Source: a virus. From it: a stretch of 64,000 nucleotides of DNA. Both the position numbers and the translations under genes were made by a program. Within the stretch, counting starts at the first letter, position 1. Each line of letters starts with the position of its first letter. Shown piece by piece: positions 32,255 to 40,079 of the stretch. The DNA lies in the IMG/VR virus record IMGVR_UViG_3300009514_000001, positions 1 to 64,000 of that record; one strand, given 5' to 3'. The notes under the pieces were generated by a model that did not search any database, was not told where the DNA came from, and saw only the letters and a list, made by a program, of their open reading frames with translations.

Positions 32255-32346
32255 GTGGAGAGAATGTAAGACCCCAGTCGGAGCTTGCTCGGGTTGGGGC
32301 TATCTCTGCGAAACAGGAACCGAACACAGGAGCTACACCATGTTAG
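32255..32346 (+). ncRNA. Candidate omega RNA at the tnpB 3-prime end
   Basis: TnpB guides are made from the element's right end. Here GTAAGACC, GAGCTTGCTC and CAGGAACCGAACA recur in the same order in the tnpB remnant at about 58070-58130, as expected for a conserved RNA scaffold overlapping the coding end. The guide boundary cannot be placed without an alignment. Confidence 0.4.
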
Positions 32347-32397
32347 CTTTTGGTAAGTTTCGGAGAACGGTTGATGACCCCTCAGGGAGGGTATGAC

Positions 32398-32475
32398 GTG
32401 CTGACGGCCAAGGGTGTGAGAGTCGTCCAACTGGTCTACTTCGGTCCCATCAAGGGTCGGGTACTCAAGTCATGA
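32398..32475 (+). CDS. 25-residue protein, GTG start
   Basis: GTG at 32398 behind GGGAGGG; an in-frame ATG at 32374 would give 33 residues. Reads T-A-K-G-V-R-V-V-Q-L-V-Y-F-G-P. Its TGA overlaps the next ATG. Confidence 0.5.
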   Translation: MLTAKGVRVVQLVYFGPIKGRVLKS

Positions 32476-33197
32476 ACCACCGAACTGGCGATCCCGTCTC
32501 CATCCCCCAGGGCAAGGGTTCTCTGAGGGAAGACCTCGTGCGCCGCCTGAATAACGTTGCCCTGGACATCGAGATGTACAGGGAGGGCTTAGACATCGAC
32601 GAACACGTCGCCCTCGACTTTGCCCAACGCTGCGACGTGATTTGTGGTCTTCTCAAGAGGGACAAGGAACCACCATCACCCTTCGCCCAGTTTGTTGACC
32701 CGGCCCTCTTCTGGGCGGCGGTAGCGCAAGGATGGAGTCTTCAGACCAAGGTCGACAATCTCCTCCACGTCGTTGTTCTCGGTCCGACTGGGGTCCCGTA
32801 CGTTCGTACCGACGACTTCGACTCGCCTTTCTTGGCTAAACCGAAAATGTCCTCCCAGTACCCGATCATCGGCATCTGGGTCGTCCGCGACGTGAACGGA
32901 GTTGAGGGGAGTCCCTATTGGGACGAGTTCGCCGGCAACAGCGAGTATACCGTCGTTCGACTGGTCGACGGTGGTGTTGGCATCGTCAGCACCGACTATG
33001 AACGATCCGGTCCCGGGAGACACCGCGTACGGAGGTATTTCAAGGACGAAAAGAGGGGTGAATCCGTCGAGGGCCCACTGAACGCCACCGCCTCGACCAC
33101 CTGGCGCACCTACGAGAATGGCCAAGGAGATGCCTACGGGAGACTCCTCAAGAAGGCCAAGGCCCGGGTGAGGTGTCCGGGGCATGAGATCGCCTAG
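32472..33197 (+). CDS. Hypothetical phage protein, 241 aa
   Basis: Starts M-N-H-R-T-G-D-P-V-S-I in an ATGA overlap. First gene of normal phage composition after the insertion element. Beta-rich second half (V-V-R-L-V-D-G-G-V-G-I-V). No family recognised. The promoter at 33198 follows its stop directly. Confidence 0.7.
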   Translation: MNHRTGDPVSIPQGKGSLREDLVRRLNNVALDIEMYREGLDIDEHVALDFAQRCDVICGLLKRDKEPPSPFAQFVDPALFWAAVAQGWSLQTKVDNLLHVVVLGPTGVPYVRTDDFDSPFLAKPKMSSQYPIIGIWVVRDVNGVEGSPYWDEFAGNSEYTVVRLVDGGVGIVSTDYERSGPGRHRVRRYFKDEKRGESVEGPLNATASTTWRTYENGQGDAYGRLLKKAKARVRCPGHEIA

Positions 33198-33225
33198 GTC
33201 CACTTCGGTCCCTCCGGCCGTATAA
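33198..33225 (+). promoter_or_regulatory. Phage-type promoter, GTCCAC-N16-GTATAA
   Basis: GTCCAC 33198-33203, GTATAA 33220-33225, 16-base spacer; 41 bases before the PARP gene ATG. One of the best matches to the consensus. Confidence 0.75.
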
Positions 33226-33265
33226 CAGGGTGGAAGCAAACCACCCTTGTCGAGAGGACAAACCG

Positions 33266-35011
33266 ATGGCCAAGGCCGACAAACTCAAGCGAAAGCTCCT
33301 CCCCCCCAACCACACTGCTGCCGACTTCCAGTACAGGGGTCGGCCATCGACTGATGTGGGCGACTTCGGCGAGGACGTGGGTATCGCTGACGGAGCTTGC
33401 GTCAACCAGTTCGGCGATGACGGCTCCGACAAGGGCCGCAACAACTGCAAGTACTACCACGGCGGCGTCGTCCAGAGTACCAAGGACAACTCCTGGTGGT
33501 GCTACTTCCAGTACGGACGCATCGACGACAGTGGCGAAAGCTGGACGGCCCCCTACTCGAACCCGGCGAAGGGTGGCGACTTCCGCGGCGGAGACTTCCA
33601 GTTCTACGGATGCGAGAGCGAGGCCCACGCGCGCAAAGAGTTCGCCGCCCAGATGAGGAAGAAGTCCACGAACCGCCTGGAGAGGAAAGACCTCGGCGGT
33701 GGCGTGAAGGTCTGGGTCTCGAAGACCGACAAGAACGGCAAGAGCAAGGATGGCTACATCATCCAGGCCTTGGCCACACGGACCCGAGGCCTCCCCGACG
33801 CCTACACCATCAAGGACGACACCGGAGTCACCATCAAGGACGACACCGGAGTCGCCGAGGCGAAGGCGAAGCCCAAGAAGAAGACCAAGCGAGCGTCTTC
33901 GGCCCCCAAGGTCCACCCCCAGGTCGTCAAGCTCGCCCAAGACCTCGTGGGTGGTACCAAGACCTTCGCCCGGGCTGCCGCGGCGGCCACGGGTGTCACG
34001 CCCACCCTGGCGGCCATCACCGAGGCTCGCGACGTCATCATCCCCCAGGCGCTCCAGCTCCTCGCCAAGATCGGAGATGACCTCGACGCCCAGCTCAACG
34101 ACAAGAACCTCCAAGGACTGTCCCGCTACATGGCCGGGCGCATCCCCGTCATCATCCCTCGTGGAGCCACTCAAGAGGACCGGGCCAAGATGCTGCTCCT
34201 CTCCAAAGACACCATCATGGAGCGCCAGCAGGACCTCGACGCGTTCGAGGCCGCCCTCAAGTCTGAGGACTTCGAGACCGAAGGGGACTCCCCGGTCGTC
34301 GACTACAACGCCATGCTCGGCGCCCTGGTCGACTGGATTGACCCCCAGAGCGAGTTGGGAAGGTGGTTGGAACCCACATTCCGGGCGATGTCGAACAATC
34401 GTCACTACAACAGTAGGGGACGTCTGGTCATCAAGAACATGTTCAAGGTGGTTCGGCCGGACAGGGACGCCCTTTTCGTGGCTGCGACCAAGAAAGTCGC
34501 TGCCAAATGTCGGGGAAGAGTCGACCTCAAGGCGCGTCTCCAGCCACCAGCCAGGCCCGATGTGTCGGACATCTCGGACGAATACGACCAGGCCAACGTG
34601 TTCCTGGGCATCCACGGAACCCGGGCTGTGAACATCCACCCCATCATGTCGACGAACCTGAGACTTCCAAAGTCTCTCAGAGGAGTCGTAATCACCGGCA
34701 GTGCCTTCGGATCGGGTATTTACGCAGCTTCCGACTGGAAAAAAAGCTATAATTATTGTGGGCTTAGCAGCTCCTACTACGGGGGTGGAGGTACGATTTC
34801 GGGCCGCGGGTTCTTCATGTTCCTCCAGGACATCATCATGGGCCAGGCATACAAGGCCCGATCCGTGGGTTCTTGGCAGACTCCTCCCAACGGGTGTGAC
34901 TCCATCGCGGCCTACCCGGACTTCATGAGGACGCTTCAGAACGACGAGCACATCATCTTCGACCCGTCGTATCAGCGTATCCGATACCTCATCGAAGGGG
35001 AGATTCACTAG
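33266..35011 (+). CDS. WGR-PARP ADP-ribosyltransferase, 581 aa
   Basis: C-terminal PARP catalytic domain (about 440-581) with the H-Y-E triad: H450 in G-I-H-G-T-R, Y486 in G-S-G-I-Y-A-A-S and E561 in N-D-E-H-I-I-F, plus the S-x-x-Y-C of K-K-S-Y-N-Y-C. The N-terminal region (about 45-130: Y-H-G-G-V-V-Q, Y-G-R-I-D, F-A-A-Q-M-R-K-K) resembles a WGR domain that binds nucleic acid ends. A helical regulatory-like region lies between. A glutamate in the triad is typical of polymer-forming PARPs. Start at 33266 with GAGAGGA. A 24-bp in-frame duplication is at 33805-33852. Confidence 0.85.
   Translation: MAKADKLKRKLLPPNHTAADFQYRGRPSTDVGDFGEDVGIADGACVNQFGDDGSDKGRNNCKYYHGGVVQSTKDNSWWCYFQYGRIDDSGESWTAPYSNPAKGGDFRGGDFQFYGCESEAHARKEFAAQMRKKSTNRLERKDLGGGVKVWVSKTDKNGKSKDGYIIQALATRTRGLPDAYTIKDDTGVTIKDDTGVAEAKAKPKKKTKRASSAPKVHPQVVKLAQDLVGGTKTFARAAAAATGVTPTLAAITEARDVIIPQALQLLAKIGDDLDAQLNDKNLQGLSRYMAGRIPVIIPRGATQEDRAKMLLLSKDTIMERQQDLDAFEAALKSEDFETEGDSPVVDYNAMLGALVDWIDPQSELGRWLEPTFRAMSNNRHYNSRGRLVIKNMFKVVRPDRDALFVAATKKVAAKCRGRVDLKARLQPPARPDVSDISDEYDQANVFLGIHGTRAVNIHPIMSTNLRLPKSLRGVVITGSAFGSGIYAASDWKKSYNYCGLSSSYYGGGGTISGRGFFMFLQDIIMGQAYKARSVGSWQTPPNGCDSIAAYPDFMRTLQNDEHIIFDPSYQRIRYLIEGEIH
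33805..33852 (+). repeat. Tandem duplication, 2 x 24 bp, in PARP gene
   Basis: ACCATCAAGGACGACACCGG and four further bases, repeated exactly; doubles eight residues (T-I-K-D-D-T-G-V) in the linker. Confidence 0.95.
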
Positions 35012-35226
35012 CTGGAGTGCTCGGTCACTCTAACCGCCCAGTCCAGGAACTCTTGGACTGGGCGGTTCCGTTTCATGCGGTTACACCTGCTGCAACAAGG
35101 AACACAGTTGTCCACCTCATAGCCTCGGTCGTTATCGACCCGGTCGATGCCTGAGGCACGCAAGACGGGGGTTATCTCCTGTGCCCGATCTGTCGTGCCG
35201 AGCGCCCCGCGCCCTCCTGATTGCAC
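35008..35226 (-). pseudogene. HNH endonuclease remnant, C-terminal half
   Basis: G-I-D-R-V-D-N-D-R-G-Y-E-V-D-N-C-V-P-C-C-S-R-C-N is the second half of an HNH domain with its second Cys pair. The first half, with the leading C-x-x-C and the first histidine region, is missing upstream. It overlaps the PARP stop by four bases on the other strand. Probably a homing-endonuclease fragment left by recombination; the 72-residue product is unlikely to cut DNA. Confidence 0.65.
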
Positions 35227-35229
35227 TTG

Positions 35230-35747
35230 AGACGGGGCGTTCGTCGTTCTTGACGACGACTCAGCGAGTTTGCATACTTGGCGAGCAATCAGGAGGCCGC
35301 CTTGAGGAGGCGTTCGACATCCAGGTCCAGTGCTTCGACCCGGAGGCCGTCGCCCGTCTCAACCGCATCTCGAAGGAGACCGGGGCCGAGTTCGTGCTCA
35401 CGACCAACTGGCGGCGACGCATCGGACCTGAACGCCTGGTCCGAATCCTCAAAGCCATCGGCGTCATGTTCGATGGCCTGGTGTTCCAGACCGGAGTCCG
35501 GTTCAGCCACCAGGAGCGCTCCGACGAGATTCTCGGGTGGCTCAACGACAACCACGGCAAGCTCAACATCGAGAGCTTCGTCATCCTGGAGGACCTCCAC
35601 CCGATGCGCCAGCTTGAAAGGATGACCGTCAGGACGGACGCCCGCTGGGGTCTCCGCGAGAACCACGTCGAGAAGGCCATCGACATCCTCACCGAGTCCT
35701 CGAATGAGGACTGGCTCCCTCTTCTCAACGCCCCGGAGTTCTACTGA
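35230..35747 (+). pseudogene. HAD-like hydrolase gene, start lost and one frameshift
   Basis: The frame V-V-L-D-D-D-S-A-S-L-H-T-W-R-A-I (from 35230) looks like a HAD nucleophile motif region but has no start codon, then meets TGA at 35307. One base shift there continues into E-E-A-F-D-I-Q-V-Q-C-F-D-P-E-A-V-A-R-L-N, then L-T-T-N-W-R-R (HAD motif II region), F-V-I-L-E-D and the end at 35747. Similar small HADs in phages are nucleotide or RNA-repair phosphatases. The 5-prime end is cut where the HNH remnant begins, so both genes were damaged by the same event. Confidence 0.6.
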
Positions 35748-35848
35748 TGGGAAGCGCACCTGAAGCACGGATTTTCTACGGCTACTTCCTCGACGACCTC
35801 GACATCGACGGCTACGCTCGAGAACTTAGGAGAACCCCATGTCCATGA
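35747..35848 (+). CDS. 33-residue protein
   Basis: ATG at 35747 overlaps the HAD stop; reads M-G-S-A-P-E-A-R-I-F-Y-G-Y-F-L and ends ten bases inside the next gene. Overlaps on both sides support translation. Unknown. Confidence 0.5.
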   Translation: MGSAPEARIFYGYFLDDLDIDGYARELRRTPCP

Positions 35849-36423
35849 CAGACAAGATGCAGAGCCTCCGACGCCACGGAGCAACCAACTTCAACTTCCT
35901 CACTCTGACGAGCGGCCTCTTCGGCCTGGTCGTTGTCCTTTCCGAGGAGGCATCCAGAGCACGGGGTCTGATTCGTATCCTCCAGGTCAATGCTACGACC
36001 CCAGCCGAGACGCCCGGACGACTGATGGACGAAGTCCTCCAGCGCCTCGAAGGCCAGAAGGACATCCCGAAGCACTGGATTGGAGAGGCTGAGACCTCGA
36101 CTCCCTCCGAGGGTCTCAAGCTCATCGTCAAGGAGCGGGAGCGCCAGGTCCAGAAGAAGGGATTTACGCCCGACAAGGACCGTCAGTACACCGACGGTGA
36201 GCTGTACCGGGCAGCTATCTGCTACGCCGCCGGCAAGATGCCGGTGTTCATCCCCTCGGAAGAGGGGGTGGGACATAACAACAGCCCCAACGGAGACAAG
36301 ATGGTCGACCCCTGGCCCTGGGACGCCGAGCACGACCACCGGTCCGCGGACCGAGTCGAAGGTCTGGCGAAAGCGGGAGCGCTCATCGCCGCCGAAATCG
36401 ACCGCCTTCTCTCGATGAGTTGA
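35839..36423 (+). CDS. Common phage protein of unknown function, 194 aa
   Basis: The C-terminal half has the recurrent phage pattern E-R-E-R-Q-V-Q-K-K-G-F, D-G-E-L-Y-R-A-A-I-C-Y-A, D-P-W-P-W and K-A-G-A-L-I-A-A-E-I-D-R-L seen in many unrelated phages without known role. AGGAGA precedes the ATG at 35839. Confidence 0.75.
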   Translation: MSMTDKMQSLRRHGATNFNFLTLTSGLFGLVVVLSEEASRARGLIRILQVNATTPAETPGRLMDEVLQRLEGQKDIPKHWIGEAETSTPSEGLKLIVKERERQVQKKGFTPDKDRQYTDGELYRAAICYAAGKMPVFIPSEEGVGHNNSPNGDKMVDPWPWDAEHDHRSADRVEGLAKAGALIAAEIDRLLSMS

Positions 36424-37389
36424 ATGATGTCTCTCTCCCCGAAAGAACTGGTCGAACACTCCATTACCATCGCCGAGGAGTACCGGCGTCAGGGCCTCAA
36501 CCTGACCCTACGCCAGCTCTACTATCAGCATGTCGCTAGGGGCCTCACGGGCTCCGGGCAGAAGGTCTACAACCGCCTGGGGGCCGCCCTGACCAAGGCC
36601 CGCTACGATGGCAGGTTCCCGGTCGAGTGGCTCTGCGACCGGGGGCGGTCTGTAGAGTCCTCTCAGTCGACGGGCCACAACGTGAAACCCGACTCCGCGA
36701 TGGTCCAGGCTGAGCGCATCATCGGCGACCTTCCACACTGGCTACTCAAGTCTGAGCGCTGGGTGGGCCAGCCTATATACGTTTCGGTGTGGGTCGAGAA
36801 GGAAGCCCTGGCGGGGGTGTTCGAGCCCGTCACTCAACAGTTGGGCGTCGGCATGTTCGCCTGCAAGGGATACCCCTCTGTCAGCGCCCTGTACCAGTGG
36901 CTCGAACAGGCCGACCGAGCCGCCCAGGGCATCTGGGACGACGGTCACGACCACTTCGAGGGCCACGCCGAGAGAGCGGTGGTGCTCTACTTTGGCGACC
37001 ACGACCCTGATGGCTTCGAAATTCCGAGGTCGGCCAAGCGCAACCTCGACAAGCTGGTCAACGTCACCCGGTTCGATCCCGGGCCCATCGAGTTCCGGCG
37101 CATCGCCCTGAATATGGACCAGATTCGCCAGTACTCCCCACCCCCGTTCGAGGCCAAGACCACCTCCTCACGCTACGCCACCTACCGCGTAGAGCACGAC
37201 ACCGAGGACGCCTGGGAGCTGGATGCCCTGGAGCCGACGGTCCTTCGCGATCTCATCAGGACCAACGTCCGGGCCTTGTTCGACCAGGACATCTATGCGG
37301 ACAACCAGGACCTGGTTCGAGAGGCTCGCGAGGAGATGCGTGAGCGCATGGCCGACATCGAGTGGCTCGAAGAGGTCGTCGGAGACTAG
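36424..37389 (+). CDS. Toprim-like phage protein, 321 aa
   Basis: Starts right after the preceding stop. Y-R-R-Q-G-L-N-L-T-L-R-Q-L-Y-Y-Q near residue 20 and the acidic L-Y-F-G-D-H-D-P-D-G-F-E-I (about residue 188) fit a Toprim-containing family related in pattern to the TopoVIA/Spo11 type; V-W-V-E-K-E-A-L-A provides the usual glutamate. Family function in phages is unknown, possibly DNA cleavage or ligation. Well conserved throughout. Confidence 0.7.
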   Translation: MMSLSPKELVEHSITIAEEYRRQGLNLTLRQLYYQHVARGLTGSGQKVYNRLGAALTKARYDGRFPVEWLCDRGRSVESSQSTGHNVKPDSAMVQAERIIGDLPHWLLKSERWVGQPIYVSVWVEKEALAGVFEPVTQQLGVGMFACKGYPSVSALYQWLEQADRAAQGIWDDGHDHFEGHAERAVVLYFGDHDPDGFEIPRSAKRNLDKLVNVTRFDPGPIEFRRIALNMDQIRQYSPPPFEAKTTSSRYATYRVEHDTEDAWELDALEPTVLRDLIRTNVRALFDQDIYADNQDLVREAREEMRERMADIEWLEEVVGD

Positions 37390-37886
37390 CGCTCCAGCGG
37401 CACCGGGACGCCAGAGTAGGGAGCCTGCTTGAGGTCCCCGGACTTGACCACCCCGGCCAGGTGCCGGATGTAGGCCTCGGCGACCTCACTGGCGCTATTG
37501 AGGCCGGAGATGTTCGGCGGGTCGATGTGAGAGGCGCTGAAGCTCTCCGTGATGTTCGGCTTGCGGGGGTCGTGGACGAACTGCTGGAACATCGCCGCCG
37601 GCAGCTCAACCACGAAGAGCATGGCCCGGTGGTCGCCCGACTTGAACAAGTTGAGATGCAACTTCCGATCTCCATCCAGGTGGACCCGAGGCGGGTGTGA
37701 GTTACTCGGGTCGATGTTCGTCGCCCTCTTGCGGATGAGTTCGACGACGGCATCTCTGAACTTGCGGGAGAGATCGACGTCGGTGGTCGAGAGGAGCTGA
37801 CGGATGTAGGCCAGGGACGACGTCTGCTGCGTCACGTAGATGTAGGCCACCCTCCTGGCGATGTTCTCGGCGGCTTGTCGGTTCAT
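37386..37886 (-). CDS. Virion-like protein with IARRVAYIYV box, 166 aa
   Basis: Begins M-N-R-Q-A-A-E-N-I-A-R-R-V-A-Y-I-Y-V, the clearest copy of the late-gene N-terminal box. The rest is soluble alpha/beta. GAGGAGG lies eight bases upstream on the minus strand. It overlaps the Toprim-like gene end by four bases and diverges from the cas operon. Confidence 0.75.
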   Translation of the reverse strand: MNRQAAENIARRVAYIYVTQQTSSLAYIRQLLSTTDVDLSRKFRDAVVELIRKRATNIDPSNSHPPRVHLDGDRKLHLNLFKSGDHRAMLFVVELPAAMFQQFVHDPRKPNITESFSASHIDPPNISGLNSASEVAEAYIRHLAGVVKSGDLKQAPYSGVPVPLER

Positions 37887-37937
37887 CCAGCCCTCCTCAA
37901 GTCTCTACAGAGTACCAGGCGATAGAGAGACAAGTGG

Positions 37938-37965
37938 GTCCACTTTCGGACCCGGTGTCGTATGG
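37938..37965 (+). promoter_or_regulatory. Phage-type promoter of the cas operon, GTCCAC-N16-GTATGG
   Basis: GTCCAC 37938-37943 and GTATGG 37960-37965 with 16-base spacing. Start of transcription near 37972 rules out the in-frame GTG at 37934 as the cas3 start and favours the GTG at 37988. Puts CRISPR interference under the phage's own promoter class. Confidence 0.7.
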
Positions 37966-37987
37966 AGGGCTACGAGGTGAGGAAAGA

Positions 37988-39985
37988 GTGAGAGACATCT
38001 ACGCCAGGCCGGGACAGCTTCTTTACGACCACCTGCTGGGTGTCTGTCGAAAAGCTCTCCCAAAGGCAGCTCGACTCAATCTTGAAAAGCCCCTGTTTGA
38101 CCTGATTGTGAGCCACGATTTAGGTAAGGCTTCATTTCTCTGGCAGCAAGGATTGCAGAGAGGAGACAGACCCCTGCCTGACCACGTCTCCGCAGGGGCT
38201 AAGGTACTTCTCGACAGAGGGAGTCCGCTATTCCTGTTGTCGCATAGCCACCATGGTAGTCTAGGCAGTCTCGCGGCTTGTCGCCCCCAAGTAGGGGAGT
38301 TCTCAGTACCCGAAGAAGTTCTGATTTGGCTCTCTGATAACGCACCGAGGCTGGCTAGTGAAGTCCACCAAGAGCTGGGCCTGGGTGTTGAGTTCGGCAG
38401 GGAGAACAACCCCTGGTGGCTGGAAGACACCCCAGAACAGGTCTCTCTTCGTCTACGGCTCCTCTTCTCCCTTCTTGGAGACATGGACATCCAAGATGCT
38501 AGGGAGTTCGACACAGGAGAACGCCAGAATCATCACGGAGTGCAGGAGCTTCACCAGAGGTTCTTGGAGTGGGTCGACAACAGTCCCTCAACTGTCGTCT
38601 CCGAAGCCCTAGCGTTCGCCCGGCACCCCCCCGGTAGGTACCGCATCACATCCCCCCACCCCATCGGCAAGACGACTGCGGGGCTGGGATACGGACTGGC
38701 CCATGCGAGGGCGCACGACCTGGACAGGGTCGTTCTGGTCGCCCCCTACCTTTCCCACCTACACCATCTGGAGGAGCGTCTCACAGACCTCTTCGGAGAG
38801 CGACTGGTCTCTAGTTCAGTTCTCCAGCACCACACCGGGATAGCCACTTCCGAGTTGTCTCCTTGGGCCAAGCCGCTCATCCTGACTACCTCGGCCCAGT
38901 TCTGGGGGACCCTCAACCATCACCATAAGATGGCCCTCCGCAACGTCCACTATCTCTCCCACAGTGTCGTCATCCTCGACGAGAACCAGGCTCTCACCTC
39001 TCGCCTTCACGACCACTATGAAAGCACCCTGAACCTGATGCGGGATGAGTGGGGGTGTTCGATTGTGCAGACAGGACAAACTATCCGTGCCCGCTCAAGA
39101 GAGATGCCAGCCCGCCTGTCGTCTTCCTCAGGGACAGATAATCGGTCGTCCACCCTACTAGGGGAGGTGGAGTGGTCTGCTGTTGCCTCACGGGCTAGTG
39201 AGTCGACCAGAGCAATGGTTGTCACCAACACCATCGCCGATGCTCTGGAGGTGGCCAGCCACATGCCGGAGGGAACTGTGTGCCTGACCAGTCGCCTCTG
39301 CTCGCGAGACCGACAGGACATTGGACACCGCCTCCGCCTCCGAACACAAGAGGGCCCCCTGAGAGTGGTTGCGACTCCCCTGACGGAGACAGACACCGGG
39401 ATGCTCTTCGGTCTCGTGTTGAGGGCCATGTGTGGAGCGGGGTCCCTGCTCCTTTCACGGGCACACCTCCTCCCCGGAGGGGAGATGGGCATCTTCACCT
39501 CGACACCCCCAAGGGCGGCTGGTCGGGATGCCGCTATTACCCAGAGGCTTCTCCAAGACCCCTGGCAGCTCACAGACTCGGACTGGCTGGCCGAGTACTA
39601 CGACCAAGTCTTAGCGACAGGAACCGTCAGCTCCGACCTCGTCAGAGCGGCCCATGAACTCGACTTCAGAGGAGCATCCAGAGCCTTCAGGCTCATCTCA
39701 GATAACAAGACCAACATCCTGCTCGTGAGACACCCCAACGTTGACATCCAAGATGAGATTGACTCCGTATTGGGAGGCCTGAGGTCCCCCTCACCAAGGA
39801 TACGGCGAAAAGCGCGTCGAGACGCCCTGAGATACTCCGTGCCCCTTTCTGAGTATGAGTTGAACTCTGCTAGGAACCAGGGCCTTATCGGAACCCTCGC
39901 CACACATCTGGAATGTGACCTCGAAACACCCATCTGGCTAGGGGGCTACGACGACACAAGTGGAGGACTTCGTTTTTTCTCTTGA
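37988..39985 (+). CDS. cas3: Cas3 nuclease-helicase, type I-C, helicase motifs degenerate, 665 aa
   Basis: HD nuclease domain looks intact: Y-D-H near residue 15, S-H-D-L-G-K-A, P-D-H-V-S-A-G-A and S-H-S-H-H-G. The helicase is odd. Walker A is T-S-P-H-P-I-G-K-T (normally A-P-T-G-x-G-K-T), motif II I-L-D-E-N-Q-A-L is acceptable, but motif V is T-E-T-D-T-G-M (expected E-A-G-V-D-x-D) and the motif VI arginines (Q-A-A-G-R-x-N-R) are replaced by L-L-L-S-R-A. So target nicking may persist while ATP-driven unwinding is doubtful. GTG start at 37988, set by the promoter. Confidence 0.88.
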   Translation: MRDIYARPGQLLYDHLLGVCRKALPKAARLNLEKPLFDLIVSHDLGKASFLWQQGLQRGDRPLPDHVSAGAKVLLDRGSPLFLLSHSHHGSLGSLAACRPQVGEFSVPEEVLIWLSDNAPRLASEVHQELGLGVEFGRENNPWWLEDTPEQVSLRLRLLFSLLGDMDIQDAREFDTGERQNHHGVQELHQRFLEWVDNSPSTVVSEALAFARHPPGRYRITSPHPIGKTTAGLGYGLAHARAHDLDRVVLVAPYLSHLHHLEERLTDLFGERLVSSSVLQHHTGIATSELSPWAKPLILTTSAQFWGTLNHHHKMALRNVHYLSHSVVILDENQALTSRLHDHYESTLNLMRDEWGCSIVQTGQTIRARSREMPARLSSSSGTDNRSSTLLGEVEWSAVASRASESTRAMVVTNTIADALEVASHMPEGTVCLTSRLCSRDRQDIGHRLRLRTQEGPLRVVATPLTETDTGMLFGLVLRAMCGAGSLLLSRAHLLPGGEMGIFTSTPPRAAGRDAAITQRLLQDPWQLTDSDWLAEYYDQVLATGTVSSDLVRAAHELDFRGASRAFRLISDNKTNILLVRHPNVDIQDEIDSVLGGLRSPSPRIRRKARRDALRYSVPLSEYELNSARNQGLIGTLATHLECDLETPIWLGGYDDTSGGLRFFS

Positions 39986-40079
39986 CGAGAGTCAGAGAAA
40001 GCCCTTGCCTTTCCGACCACGGGAACACCCGGGGAACTATTAACAACACAATGTGGTTGAGGCGAAAATTGAGGCGAAA

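Larger units (their letters stand above)
29433..32346 (+). mobile_element. IS607-type element with methyltransferase cargo
   Basis: Order: small gene, tnpA (MerR-HTH serine recombinase), Dam-like methyltransferase, tnpB. IS607 elements lack terminal inverted repeats, so the ends given are those of the low-GC block and the tnpB 3-prime end. Lower GC and different codon use from the flanks point to recent arrival. Confidence 0.7.
31084..32346 (+). pseudogene. tnpB: TnpB RNA-guided nuclease gene, frameshifted by a 13-bp duplication
   Basis: The start M-S-V-V-Q-R-A-Y-K-V-E-I at 31084 is normal for TnpB, but a 13-bp duplication at 31141-31166 throws the frame; without it T-A-L-R-C joins H-A-G-C-A-R-W-A-F-N-W. 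From there the frame is open to 32346 with an apparently intact RuvC core: D in V-G-V-D-V-G-I-K-S, E in C-I-E-S-L-N, zinc finger C-S-G-C and C-G-E-C, and D in M-D-R-D-L-N-A-A-I. A product starting at about 31111 could still be made but would lack the native N-terminus. Confidence 0.85.

Noticed and set aside
33194-35008. 604-residue minus-strand frame opposite the PARP gene
   Set aside because: Composition is Val/Gly/Asp/Leu-repetitive shadow; the plus frame carries clear PARP motifs.
37934-37987. Upstream GTG start of cas3 at 37934
   Set aside because: It lies inside the promoter; transcription is expected to start after it.
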